From NCBI RefSeq assembly GCF_021869535.1, contig NW_026262734.1, positions 75,702,339-75,766,338 of the forward strand: a stretch of DNA of 64,000 nucleotides, read 5' to 3'. The notes beneath the pieces are model-generated. The model saw only the letters and a list, made by a program, of their open reading frames with translations. It was not told where the DNA came from and did no database searches. Both the position numbers and the translations under genes were made by a program. Source of the stretch: Mytilus californianus (taxonomy: Eukaryota > Mollusca > Bivalvia > Mytilida > Mytilidae). Shown here one piece after another: positions 30,975 to 42,699 of this stretch. Position 1 is the stretch's first letter. The number at the start of each line of letters is the position of its first letter.

Positions 30975-32170
30975 ACCAAATATTTGTTTTCAAAATTTTA
31001 AATGGGATATTTATATTGTTTTATCAAAATTATTTTTAGTTTACTGTTTTTATCACTCTTACCTCTAATCATGTTTTTAACTTGGCTGTGTAAGTCATCC
31101 CAAAGTTAAATCAGAGACTTCAACACTAGAACTCCGAAAAGAAGAGGCAAGTGTCATACTGTTGGCATTTGTCTTGGTGAACTAGCACCCTAAAGTCCAG
31201 GTGACCCACAGGCAAACTGGCTAGAACAAACAGACAGGTACTTTTGTACCATTTGGCATTTTAAAAACTTTTGGCAACTTTTACTTTTGGACTTTTTTTT
31301 TTATCTACTAATTATTTTTTTCCAAATATGCCCAACACCTTTAAGTTGAATACACATTTTGGCTGCATACTGGTTATACAAGATTAATTTATTTTTATGA
31401 AATTTGCATCGCACACTTTGGCATTTTGTAACTTTGGCTGTTACCTTAGATTTATGTTATTATAACCATTTAATACTGAAAATAAAAACTAACACTGAGT
31501 AGGCTTATACAGGTGGCTAAGGTTGATATGGAATAGAAAGAAATGGAGGGAGAGAGGGTAAATAATGAGAGTATTATTTAAAGATGTATGTCCTATAGGG
31601 ATTAAAAGGAAGAATTGAGATGAGTAATATTGAGAGTGGTAAGTAAGTTTGGGAGAGAGTTAAAGAGAGGGAGAATGTTAATGTCTTTGTAAGGGCTTGT
31701 TGTACTGGTGTAATAGAAGTGTAGCTTTCTGTTTTCTCTCGTGTAGATTCTATTTTCGTCAACAGCATCTACTAACACTTCTATATGTAGTAATATAAAC
31801 ACCTACACATTATAAATGATTCTTTCATTCTGAGAAATTTTACTTTCCAATCTTTTGAAATGCATGCATCTTTTTATTTCCTTTCTTGATCTTAAATCTT
31901 GTTTATGTGTTTTTGCTGTCAAGATTCTCATGCATACCCGTCATACGGATTTCATATAAGTCTTAAAATGCTGTAATTTTTTCAGTTATCTTATATTTCA
32001 TGGTCAACTTACATGAATAAATTAAGTCTGTAAAAATAATTCTACCAAATACAAGAATACAGAATGGGTCACTAAAACATTCTAATGACTTGCATCAATA
32101 CATTTACTAGTAAGTCCTTTTATCTGATCGAATAAACCAGTTAAAATTTTCATGCATTATGAATGATCAG
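30975..32170. other. No recognised gene; GA-rich patch at 31530-31680
   Basis: The GA-rich patch gives open serine/leucine-rich frames on the minus strand that I regard as composition artefacts. Confidence 0.3.
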
Positions 32171-32839
32171 GGACCGGGGGCCTGTTTATCAAATCGCTCT
32201 TAGGACTAGGACATGTCCCAAGTTCATCTTGATTAGGACGTATATTTCTCTTAAGTGGGTTTATCAAAAATGTTGTATTTTAGGAAAAGTCATAGGATTC
32301 GTCATAAATTTAGGACACGTATTTAGGTGTCTAAAGATGGTCTTAGGAAGGTCGTATTTTCGGATTTATTTCATGATGGTTAATTTGTAAACAAATACGA
32401 CCGCCGCCTATAAATGTTCATTTATGGAGCAGTATTAATAAATTTTACAGAAAAAGACCACTTAGGAACTGTAATAATTTACTGAACTAATGGGGGTGAC
32501 ATTGATATCATACGCAAGTATATATTATCACAAGCTCTGCGGGAATGGATTCCTGTGTTGTTTTTTTTTTTTTTTTTTTGGTATTTTAATTTTTATTTAG
32601 TAAATATTCTTTAATGTTTTAACCTATTTTCACTTATATAATGTGTTCTTGCTCTTGGTATTATACACAAGTTTCTATACCACAAAGGGATGGTTAGGAT
32701 TGGCTTTGAGGGGTTATGGCTCAAACCGTTTAGGAATTAGGGGCAAAAAAGGGGGAAAAACAAGGGTTTCCTGGTTAATGTACAATTAAGACAATTTGAA
32801 AGCAGTGTAAGGGAGGTAATCCAAACACAAACAATGTTT

Positions 32840-33860
32840 TAAATTATGTATAAAGGAATGTTGTATTGTCTTGAGGTGATTAGCTGTCAATTTATACTTT
32901 AAGAAGTTACTATTAAATTTATGATGATTAAAGAATATCGATTTTAGCCATGGTTATGTATGTCATTTTCTATTTTAAGACTTTTAAGATGTATTTAAAT
33001 GGGTAATTATGGTTGCAAACTCCAATGGAAATTTGAAATAAGATTATGACCATATTTTGAGGGAAGGAATTTTTTGTTTGGAAAAAGGGTGGGGGAGGTG
33101 AAAAAAAGGAGGGGGGTAAACAAGAAATTGTGGGAGGGGGACAATTTTTTCTCATTTCATATTTTAGAAATTATAAAGAAAATTTCTTCATATATTTTTT
33201 TTTTTGCAAAATAAAGGGGGGATAATTTTTTTTAAAGGGTGGGGGAGGTGAAAAAGGGGGGGGGGTAAAAAAGAAATTGTGGGAGGGGGACAATTTTTTT
33301 TCATTTTTTTTAGGTGATTAGCTGTCAATTTATTTTTAGAACTTATGTTAAATGTTGATGAAGGAATTTATTTTTAGATATTACTATTAAATTTTGCTGA
33401 TCAAGGTTCTTTTTTTAGCCATGACTATGATGTCATTTTCTATTTAATACTTTTATGATGTACTTAAATGTGTTTGGTTTGATGAAGGAATTTATTTTTA
33501 GATATTACTATTAAATTTAGCTGATCAAGGTTTTCTATTTTTAGCCATGACTATGATGTCATTTTTTATCTAATACTTTAATGATGTATTTAAATGGGTT
33601 TGGTTTTTTTTTGTATTAGAGTAACCTCCCTTACAATGGTTTTGTTATAAAGAAATGTTGTAATCTCTTGAGGTGATTAGCTGTACATTTATTTTTTGAA
33701 GTTATATTAAGTGTTGACAAAGGAATTTTACTTTTAGATATTACTATTAAATTTTGCTGATCAAGGTTTTCTAATTTTAGCCATGACTATGATGTCATTT
33801 TCTATTTTTATACTTTTATGATGTATTTAAATCGGCTTTTATGGTTGCAAAGTCCATTGG
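32840..33860. repeat. Diverged repeats with GCCATGACTATGATGTCATTT
   Basis: TTAGCCATGACTATGATGTCA recurs near 33416, 33541 and 33777 (a cruder match near 32944), each after ATTACTATTAAATTT and a TGATCAAGGTTTTCT-like word. GTGGGGGAGGTGAAAAA occurs twice, near 33090 and 33240. Confidence 0.75.
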
Positions 33861-33944
33861 AAATTTTGAAAGCCAATCTAAATTTAAAATATGCGCTTAA
33901 TTTTCCATTATCTTTTGAATAGCAATTTATATAATACTGCAAAA

Positions 33945-34712
33945 TTTAGTATGGTTTCATATAGTGCTATGATGTCGTCATCGTTTGCATCGTCGTCAAC
34001 TGAAAACACATTTGATTTCCGAACAATAACTTTAGTTTAAGTGAATGGATCTCTATAAATGTTTTTAAGAAGGTTTAATACCATAAAAGGAAGATTGGGA
34101 TTTATTTGGCAGATGATTGTCCCAACTGTTTATGAATTAGGAGCCCGAAAGGGACACAAAACAAACATTTTTCTACTTTCAGGATTATAACTTGAGTATA
34201 AGTATTTCAATTGCTCTGAAATTGTATCACAATGTTTAATACCATAAGTACAAGGTTGGGATTCATTTTGGGGGTTATGGTGCCAACAGATTATGAATTA
34301 AGGGCTAAAAAGGGGCCTTAAACAAGCATTTTTGTAGCTTCCAGACAATAGCTTGTTTGTAAGTGTATAGATCGCTCTGACATACATCAAGGTTCCATAT
34401 CACAAAGGGAAGGCTGGGATTGAGTTTGGGGGTAATTGCCCCAAACATGCAGGAATTAAGTGCAAAAAAAGAGCCAAAACAAACATTTTTTAAGTTTCCA
34501 GACAATAACTTATGTTTAAGTATATGGATCTCTCTAATATTGTACTACAAGGTTCCATACTACAAAGGAAAGACTGGGATTGAGTTTGATGGTTAATGCT
34601 CCAAGGGGGATTCAAAAAGTTGAATTGAATATTGTGTCCAAATTTGCCCAAACTGTTCAGGGTTCGACCACTACGGTCGTATCAGGCTGCGCTCAGCGAA
34701 GCATTTTATTAC
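33945..34712. repeat. ~160-bp tandem element, four units
   Basis: ATGTCGTCATCGTTTGCATCG leads into units with TTGGGA/CTGGGA anchors at 34095, 34256, 34414 and 34574 (spacings 161, 158, 160). The far end has a small hairpin, CGACC-ACTA-CGGTCG, near 34675. A lone related unit lies at 32.67-32.77 kb. I recognise this as a widespread bivalve repeat. Confidence 0.8.
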
Positions 34713-34739
34713 CTATTATGTCTGTTTGTTTTGTTCACA

Positions 34740-34985
34740 CATTGTTGTCAATAAGATAGAATTTTATGCGACTGTCATACAGGTGAGAGGTTTAGCTAGC
34801 TATAAAACCGGGTTTAATCCACCATTTTCTACATAAAAAAATGCCTGTACCAAGTCAGGAATATGACAGTTGTTTTTTATTCGTTTGATGTGTTTGAGCT
34901 TTTGATTTTGCCATTTGATAAGGGACTTTCCGTTTTGAATTTTCCTTGGAGTTCGGTATTTTTATTATTTGACTTTTTTACTTTT
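34740..34985 (+). mobile_element. Copy of the 254-bp tail family
   Basis: CCACCATTTTCTACATAAAA, ACAGTTGTTTTTTATTCG and GGACTTTCCGTTTTGAATTT match the unit at 36.6 kb. Confidence 0.75.
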
Positions 34986-35344
34986 TTGTGTTTTTGTTTT
35001 TGTATAATAAAGTTTGAAAGAACAATTATCTGATAAATACTATTTATTATCATTATAACAAATTGAATGCTTATAATAACTCTAATTTTTAATCTAATAA
35101 TTAATATTACTGATGACAGAAATCGATGCATTTGAAAGCATTTTGAACTTTTAATATCCTAATTTTCTGTACGCTAACACTTAGGACAGCAGTCAGGACA
35201 TCCTGGCTAAGATAGTCCTAAGATAGCTTCGATGTGCATGCTGAGACATGTCGTAAATCGGTCAAACATTGTCCTTATTTATTCCTATGGTAGGTCTTAG
35301 GGGAAATCCTAGGACAGCTTCGACAAACAGCCACCTGAATTCCA

Positions 35345-36600
35345 GAAATTTGTATAAGAACATTTTTTTTTTTTTTTATATTGATACTGACACTGATCAA
35401 AATTTTATGATATTGGCTCTTTTGACACAAAAAGTTGCTAATTAATGTTTTACTCTTATTTGAAAATTTAATATTTTTTATCCCACTATCTCTTGGTGCA
35501 AAAATATTTTAAGATGTGATTAATGTCCCGCAAGGATGCAAAATATTTTCTGGAATTACCTACCTTTTCATACTGATGTACTAATCGCAGAGCTCAAAAA
35601 TGACAATTAATATACATAGTATTTATCTTGATCTTCAATATAGACACTTCAGTATTATTTGGGACACATTCTCTTGGAGTGGGTACAAAACTACAAATAT
35701 CAATTCAATCATTTAAAGCTTTCAAAAGTTTTGAGTTGGACACAACTTTGTGTAATTGATTGATTGATTGTTAGTTGCTTGACGTCCAGTGTTGTATAAT
35801 TGAATATGGTTATGTAATGTTGAACTTAGTTTTGACAACCCCTATCTAGTGATTGGCATCAAACAGACAGAGTGATTCCGCTTTGGTTGATGTGTCTAAT
35901 ATTTTTAGTAACTCCTGTCATCTTTTGATATATATTACCAGAATAGAGAAACTGTGCATTTTATGACAATGACGAGTCCACATCATAATACGTATGCTAG
36001 ATTTTTAAAATTAATTTTGAACCAACGAACATACATCAATCACACATTTTGTCATAATTATCAAAATATAAATGTTTGTCTTCCTTTAACAATCTTAAAG
36101 CATAAGAAAGTTTGTAGCTCATACAAAAAAAGTTACATTTCTGAAAAAAAATGTTTGAGTAAACATATTATATAAAAGAGAAAAAAAAGAAAATTCTTGT
36201 AAAACTGCATAAAGTCTCAACACCATACATGTCACGTGTTACGTGTTATTTCCTTAATGATCATTGAACTGATCTATGCTTGCACTCTCATTACAGAAGT
36301 TGAATTCCCAACAAAATCGTATAAACTCATTAAAATAATATTAATCTATAGAATTCAGAAGATGTAGTTATGATAGTTTGCAGACTTATCTGTAGGAATC
36401 GAGTTTTAAAACGCATCGATCAGTGGAGTCAATATACGATAATAGAAAAAAACGAATTATCCATTTAAAGATTATCTATATATACTGCAAAAAGCACTAT
36501 AAATATAAAAATAAGGAGATGTGGTATAACTACATTTATATGGTTTAAATTGTAAATATTTGAAAAAATTATGAGATATGATATTATATTACAATGACTG
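35345..36600. other. No recognised gene
   Basis: TTGATTGATTGATTGTTAGTTGC at 35757 is a common mussel repeat word also found inverted at 17.82 kb. No coding or array structure is visible. Confidence 0.3.
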
Positions 36601-36641
36601 CTGTGCCCCAATTTTTGACGTTTTTGCCTGTTGTGTCTGTT

Positions 36642-37149
36642 TGTTTTGCTCACACGTTGTTGTCGATGTGCTGGAATTTAATTCAACTGTTATACAGAGG
36701 TTAAGCAAGCTATAAAACAAGGTTTGGTCCACCATTTTCTACATAAGGAAATGCCTGTACCAAGACAGGAATATGACAGTTGTTTTCCATTCGTTAGATG
36801 TGTTTGAGCTTTTGATTTTGCCATTTTATAAAGGACTTTCCGTTTTGAATTTCCCTTGGAGTTCGGTATTTTTGTTATTTTACTTTTTCCTTCACTGTTT
36901 TGCTCACACGTTGTTGTCGATGTGCTGGAATTTAATTCAACTGTTATACAGAGGTTAAGCAAGCTATAAAACAAGGTTTGGTCCACCATTTTCTACATAA
37001 GGAAATGCCTGTACCAAGACAGGAATATGACAGTTGTTTTCCATTCGTTAGATGTGTTTGAGCTTTTGATTTTGCCATTTTATAAAGGACTTTCCGTTTT
37101 GAATTTCCCTTGGAGTTCGGTATTTTTGTTATTTTACTTTTTCCTTCAC
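36642..37149 (+). repeat. Perfect 254-bp tandem duplication of a retroelement-type tail
   Basis: I compared 36642-36895 with 36896-37149 base by base and found no difference. The unit contains TCACACGTTGTTGTCGATG, GTACCAAGACAGGAATATGA and GTTCGGTATTTTTGTTATTT. Open frames on the minus strand through it are shadows. Diverged single copies occur at 27.5, 34.7, 37.85, 38.3 and 41.35 kb. Confidence 0.95.
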
Positions 37150-37640
37150 AACATTCGTTAAGTTCAATTGTCAATGTTGCACTAACTGTACAGCATTCCT
37201 TTATAATTTTATAGATATAACTGTTTTTTTAATAAGCTTTAGCTGTTTCATAGTTTTCTTTGTTCTGTATATAATTGAGACGATGAGGTGAATACCTTCT
37301 GCTATGGAGATAGTCAGAGATTGCTCTGAGGTCTGCTGCCTGTTTTAGGGGACTTGCTGGTGCCGCGGGATGTCACAGAACCGTCCATATAGAAATCAAG
37401 GCAATTTCCGAACAAGACTTGCAGCGACAAAATTCTATCTCGAAATCGTAAAAACATCAATTTTTAAGTAGATAAATCATACATCATTCGATTCCATATT
37501 CATTTTACTCCACGAATATATATCTTTTATTCACGTTATATCCCCCTGTTGCACAAACGAAAGTTTTATTTACATTAACCCATCATTTACACCGACATAC
37601 TTTCACTTTGCACAGTAAGTTGCAATCTCGCTTTATTTCC
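37150..37640. other. No recognised feature
   Basis: Unique-looking sequence between the duplication and the next repeat. No frame of note. Confidence 0.3.
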
Positions 37641-37990
37641 TGACAGCACTTGTAATCAAGGAACTAATTTATTCACCCAGAGCTCTAATTTCTTGTCTTA
37701 GTTTGTATTTCCTTTTGTTCCTTTTTGGTTTTATCAGCTCCTCACCGTTTGTATTAGGTTTTAAACTTTCAAATAGTTTGGCCTCGATCATCATTGAAGA
37801 GACATTATTTGTCGAGATGCGCACCTTGTGCAGTTAAAATGCCTGTACGCAAATCAAGAATATGACAGTTGCTTTTCACTTGTTCCGTTGACTGATAACG
37901 TTTGATTTAGTCAGTTTTTTATTGACTTCCCTTTTTTGAATGCCTTGGTGTTCAGTATTTTTGATATACTTTTTTCGGAAGCGTTAATGT
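37640..37990 (+). mobile_element. Dispersed repeat carrying a hammerhead-like core
   Basis: TTTGGTTTTATCAGC, GTATTAGGTTTTAAACTTTC and GATCATCATTGAAGAGACA recur in the same order at 38.16-38.26 kb. The right end merges into a degenerate 254-bp-family tail (GAATATGACAGTTGCTTTTC). Confidence 0.6.
37785..37836 (+). ncRNA. Hammerhead-like motif, class 2, degenerate
   Basis: Order: ATCA, TTGAAGA (canonical CTGATGA), stem II GACA-TTATT-TGTC (37801-37813, four perfect pairs), GAGA (canonical GAAA), short stem III TGCGCACC, then TTGTGCAG. Two core positions in CTGATGA and one in GAAA are changed, so it should not self-cleave, but the architecture is intact. Short stem III hammerheads are known from Penelope-like elements and animal retrozymes. 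Confidence 0.5.
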
Positions 37991-38119
37991 TATTACTACC
38001 ACTGTATCAATAACTTTGCTGGTAGACATTTAATCCCCGATGGACAGGCAAGAAAATACGGATATGATTTTTTTTATTAAGATTTACTGTTATTAAATTT
38101 CGAATTAAGATTTATCTCC

Positions 38120-38266
38120 CATACGCTTAACTCTGGTACCTTGTCCTGGTTTGGATTAACTTTTTGTCCTTTTTGGTTTTATCAGCCCTTTTATTTGTAT
38201 TAGGGTCTGGACTTTCAAATATGTTGTTCTCGAACATCACTGAAGAGACATCATTTGTCGAAAAAA
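38120..38266 (+). mobile_element. Second copy of the hammerhead-bearing repeat, truncated
   Basis: CATCACTGAAGAGACA and TCATTTGTCGAAA (38235-38263) carry CTGAAGA, stem II GACA/TGTC and a correct GAAA. The sequence breaks off into A-rich DNA before stem III. Confidence 0.5.
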
Positions 38267-38269
38267 AGT

Positions 38270-38385
38270 ATCAACAAAAAAAATACCAAATTCCGAAGTA
38301 AAAATCAAACGTTTAACTATATCAACCAACGGAACGAATGAAAACATAACTGTCATATTCCTGACTTGGCACAAGCATTTTCAGA
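38270..38385 (-). mobile_element. Degenerate 254-bp-family tail, minus strand
   Basis: ATACCAAATTCCGAAG, GAACGAATGAAAACATAACTG and CATATTCCTGACTTGG are the reverse complement of the tail family. Confidence 0.55.
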
Positions 38386-38569
38386 AAAAATGGTTGGTTA
38401 AACCTGCTTTTATAGCTAACTCAACATCCCTCTTGTATGAGAGTTGTTAATAGTTCCGTGATAGTAACAAAATTGGATGAGCAACGAATAAAATTGGTTA
38501 ATGTGACAATAATTGGGATGTAGCAGACAAAACTGAAAGCATACATCACAAATATACAACACAACTGAC

Positions 38570-38690
38570 TAAAAAATTTGGACACGCATACAAATAAATA
38601 TGACAAAGACGCCAACAAAAAAAGTTATTGGAGTTGATAGTAAATCTGACAAAGACGCAAACAAAAAAGTTATTGTAGTTGAAAGAACAT
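38570..38690. repeat. Short direct duplication (TGACAAAGACGC..AAAAAAGTTATTG)
   Basis: Two copies about 48 bp apart, at 38599 and 38647. Confidence 0.6.
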
Positions 38691-38959
38691 ACAGTAAATA
38701 AAAACATAATGCCGTACAAGTATACTCTTTCCCGATAAAGTACAAATTAAGTAAAATATAAATACAAGGGTAAACAAATAAAAACAACACTATTAATTAA
38801 ACCTCTTACGTATGAAAATCGCACCTCTGGAACCATCTGCACAAAAAACCGAAAGCCAAAAACCCGATAGATGGATGCGCAAATACCGATTCACACCAGG
38901 AGTCATACGATTAAAATGAACATAAAATCACAAAGACAATATAAGGAAAAATTAATAAA

Positions 38960-39420
38960 AGTAAACAAACATATACACAACTTCAGCACCTAGAATCTTT
39001 AACTCAAGACCATCTTGTATTATATACGAAGTAAACAATGAATATTTATCCATTACATTTGTAGGTCTTGGTATTTTCAGATAAAAAAAAAAAAGACGAA
39101 ACGCTCTTTGACAAAACCGTGGCGTATTAATATTTTGCTCAGACACCCATGACATTTTACAAAGTCTGAGTGGCAGTTGCAAGCTCTTGAAAATGAGTTG
39201 AGAAATGTATACTGAATACGAGGGTGAGGATGGTATATTGCTGTTTAATAGAAATAAACTTTGCATTTTTCTTCGAGTAAAATGAATAAGAAATAGAATA
39301 ATGAGTGATTAATTTACACCAAAATGGGTCTTTTACGATTTCAAGATAGAAACTTTCATTCCAATTTCCATGTTTTCTATATGGATTGCACTCTGAAGAT
39401 CCACGGCCCAATCAAGTGAT
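38960..39420 (-). pseudogene. RT fragment (SNIPSSPSYSVYISQL type)
   Basis: The minus strand reads SNIPSSPSYSVYISQLI, then in the next frame SRACNCHSDFVKCHGCLSKI and LIRHGFVKERFVF, then VMDKYSLFTSYIIQDGL. These are the same landmarks as the 20.4 kb fragment (SNIPAAPAY, ISQLI, SRAC, VDRYG) but in a distinct, strongly decayed copy. Upstream to 39420 the weak HIENMEIGMKVSIL may be the preceding strand. Catalytic motifs are absent. Confidence 0.55.
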
Positions 39421-39539
39421 ACAAAGGCCATTATACTTCTGACTAAAAGCGAGCATGAAATAACAGATAGTAAAATATACCGATCATACACAACTGCATG
39501 AAGAGGAAGAGGAAATATCAACAGCACACATAATTTAGG

Positions 39540-40570
39540 AGTCGAGAAAGATTAAATGCACGGATGTACGAACAAACAAGAAAATGCATTATAAACAGGG
39601 AACACTGAAGTTAAAAGATTTGAACACTACAAACTAACACGTAAACGGATTGCGGTATCAGGTAATTCAAAAGTAGAAGCAAATACAGCTTTGGTTATTG
39701 CTTGATGTTATATAGTCTCTGTTTTTGTCAGTGAAAATTTATTGAAAAGATGATAAGTGTTGGATATGAATGCACTCAACTCACATAGGCTGTATTATGT
39801 ACTATGTTGAAGCTTATTTTCTGTACTTTATGTTTTGTCTTGGCGTACATAGATCATTGTTAATTCCAGTAAATCAAAGTCAAACGTTTTGATTAAAATT
39901 TCTCAGATTTACAAGAATTAAGCCATATAACTTAATTTTTTTCTGGCTCTTTAATGATAAAATGATCCAGGGAACATGTAAAACATAAACCACAGGATAC
40001 AATAATTCCTTGTACAAGAGGTTAATAATAGGTTTTTACAGAAAGTTGCATTTCTAAAATCTTTCCATAAATTGATCATATTGCTGTAAAACAACACATT
40101 TCTATGACTTTGGTAATAATTTGTTCTTTAAATGTCAAGAAAATCTCTGTTATTTTAAACTTATTCATTTTCTTACAAAACTGACTTATATTCGAAACTT
40201 TTACAGTTACTGAAAATATATTCCATCCCGAAATGGTGATAATTTTACTTTTGTATGGTAAGATATTAGTAAAAAAAAAAACAATTTAGGTCTATTTCAG
40301 GTCGAAATTATTTCCGATTATGTTCCAAGGACTAAAAAAAGTACGAAAAGAATGCGCGGCTTATATTCACGGAACATATTTTTTTCTGAAGGTATTTTCA
40401 TTTTGAAATGACATTCAAATTATGAATTCTCTTTCCTCACTAATCAATGGCAAAATTGATACTACTGATCAGAAAAAAAAATATTCACAAAAATACCAAA
40501 CTCTAATTCTTTAAAGTGAAACGTGGAAGTCAATAAAGCTGAAGTGCGGGAAACTTATATTGTCAAGCAG
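39540..40570. other. No recognised gene
   Basis: AT-rich sequence lacking arrays or plausible exons. Confidence 0.3.
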
Positions 40571-40574
40571 TTCT

Positions 40575-40862
40575 CTTTGTCCAAGGACCGCACATCTTGC
40601 AAAGACCGATCTTCCAGAACGAAACACAACCACGACCTCATACTTCTTGTGATATGATTATAAGGATTATACACAAAATATGTTATCATTTGATTTATGC
40701 ATTACAGAAAAAAGTGCGAATACTAATATTTTTTTTTTTGTTTTGTGTCCCAAGGCCACAAATACCACAAAAATCGGTCAACGAAACTCAAAACTGATCT
40801 GAAATTTCTTGTGACATAACTTTCTACTAAATATGTATCCTAAAGGTTATAAGTGCGGACAA
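40575..40862. repeat. Diverged pair of ~170-bp units
   Basis: CCAAGGACCGCACATCTTGCA and CCCAAGGCCACAAATACCAC start two units that both contain CTTGTGA(T/C)AT and a TATACACAAAATATG-like or TAAATATGTATCC segment. They resemble the 3.5-4.1 kb array. Confidence 0.5.
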
Positions 40863-40869
40863 ATCAAAC

Positions 40870-41235
40870 ATTAGCGATTGTTTAAATTTGTTCTAGAGGT
40901 TTTTACATGTTTTAACATGATTTTAATTTATCTTTCATAACATAAGATGTATAATATTTTTGACATCTTAAAAAATACGAAATTCGACATTTGGTCTTGA
41001 TTTATCGAAAATTGTAATGTTCATATATGTGACACCAGGAAAAAGATGGTTTACAGACGACAAGCTTTCGAAGAGTATATGCTATACCGTATGGAAGGGG
41101 TGCATTAGAAATTCAACGTTATGCCTAATGTCACTATATTATTGCCGGCTCATGAAATTTTTATGTCATAAATAAGTACACACATAAAAACACACACACG
41201 TATGTGTCTTGCATAGAAATAATATACGCAATAAC
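40870..41235. other. No recognised feature
   Basis: No reading frame or repeat stands out, apart from a short CACACACAC run near 41190. Confidence 0.3.
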
Positions 41236-41239
41236 ATGC

Positions 41240-41700
41240 AACATGTTTAACCCCGCCACATTATGCGTGTGCCTGTCCCATGTCATGAGCCTATAATTCA
41301 GTGGTTTTTGTTTGTTGAATGTCCCTTTAGTATCTTTCGACTCTCTGACATTTGTTTTCCATTCGTTTGATGTGTTTGAGCTTTTGGTTTTGTCATTTGA
41401 TAAGGGACTTTCCGTTTTGAATTTTTCTTGGAGTTAAGTATTTTTGTTATTTTACTTTTTTCTCTTGTTACTGTATATCATATTTGTTTTTTCGTTTACT
41501 ATTTTGTACATAAATCAAATATTTTTCTCGTTTAATTTTTTTACATAGGTCATTTCGGAGCCTTTCATAGTTTGCTATGCCGTGTATGTTTTGCTAATTG
41601 TTGAAGGCCGTACGCTGATCTATAGTTGTTAACCTTCTACGTCATTTGGTCTCTGGTGGAGAGTTGTCTCACTTGCTATCATACTACATTATTTCATTAA
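41240..41700 (+). mobile_element. RT-element tail interrupted by a 254-bp-family tail
   Basis: GTGCCTGTCCCATGTCATGAG at 41270 and TTTCGGAGCCTTTCATAGTTTG..GAGAGTTGTCTCACTTGC at 41552-41675 are the two halves of the 5.97-6.27 kb tail. Between them ATTTGTTTTCCATTCGTTTG..GGACTTTCCGTTTTGAAT (41350-41460) belongs to the other tail family, so one retroelement end has inserted into another. Confidence 0.7.
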
Positions 41701-42068
41701 ATGATAGTGTGTTCTCAGAAAATTAAGCACACTTTGTCGCTAAAATACGGTGCCTAAGCTATGCGCATATCTTTGACAAACATAAGTCACCATAGGGACA
41801 TGTGCATACACATGCTGTGTACGACAATTACTAAATTGAACTTGTCCAGAATACTTTAGCAAGCAGTTCCCGAGCGGTATAACCTAACTTTTTTTTCCAT
41901 TGCCCGACGTGAAATAGAGCTGCTAAGCAATCAAGATGAGAGCTATTCTTCGTTGAAGAAATGCAAACACCCTAACTATTTCGGGAAGGATAATAATTTG
42001 CCCAATACATATTATCATTATCCAAAACGAAATATGTAATGTGATGTTGCCTGTCCAAGTTTTTTTTG

Positions 42069-42690
42069 AGGGGCATTAGCTACGAAATATAGAAAAAAAA
42101 TATGATTTTTTTTTGTTCAATCATTAATGAAAGTAAAATTATAGTGATATAATAATTCGCTTTTAGCAGGCAGTTTGGTTCAGTTTTGTCAAAATAAGCA
42201 AAGAAACATCGCTAATGAATTATTCACTTGCAAGTGAATAATTCGACCTCATTTAATCCGTGTTCATGTGAACTTCAATTGAACTCCTTAGCTAGAGATG
42301 GGTTACGCAAGAACCAGACGTGTTCAGCTTTTAAAGAGAAAACAATGTCAACATTGGAAGTGAAACAAGGGCAAACCAATTGGTTGACTGATTCGATCTA
42401 CAAAAACTCATTCTTATACAGGTAATAACGATGATTAACATATGTTTTAAACCTATGATATAAAATCAAATAGACCTAGAAAAATACAATTGCACGAGTT
42501 CGCTTTCTCTTTATTTCTATGTTTATGTTTATATCGGGTTATATGACCGTCGGCAGTCTTCGGAGGTCATCTCGATGGTTAATTAGATAACGTTTAGACT
42601 ATATTACACATGAAATACTGATACATATTATCGAGTCCGTGTATCGTAAATTGTTTATTTTAGACTTTTTATAATTTGGATATACGTTTT
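42069..42690 (+). mobile_element. Dispersed repeat with 28-bp perfect palindrome, copy 1
   Basis: The block from TTAGCTACGA to GATGGTTAATTAGATAACGT recurs at 44231-44720. It includes a perfect palindrome at 42217-42244 with half-site GAATTATTCACTTG. A small frame through it is broken in the other copy and is not a gene. Confidence 0.75.
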
Positions 42691-42699
42691 AGTATGTTA

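Larger units (their letters stand above)
32175..35334. mobile_element. Possible 3.2-kb TIR-bounded element with nested repeats
   Basis: The left end GGGGGCCTGTTTATCAAATCG..TAGGAC resembles the reverse complement of the right end (GGTGGCTGTTTGTCGAAGC..TAGGAT). Both ends continue with iterated TTAGGAC / GTCCTAA words. GGGCCTGTTTxxCAAA ends are common in PIF/Harbinger-like elements, but no transposase is seen and no target duplication is certain. The interior is filled by other repeats, so the inverted ends might also be two independent fragments. Confidence 0.4.

Noticed and set aside
36690..37174. Minus-strand frames with KITKIPNSKGNSKRKVLYKM
   Set aside because: They are the reverse strand of a known type of retroelement tail and appear twice only because of the 254-bp duplication.
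42228..42425. 65-codon plus-strand frame ending at a donor-like ACAG-GTAATA
   Set aside because: The second copy of this repeat at 44.3 kb breaks the frame; the conserved part is the palindrome, not a protein.
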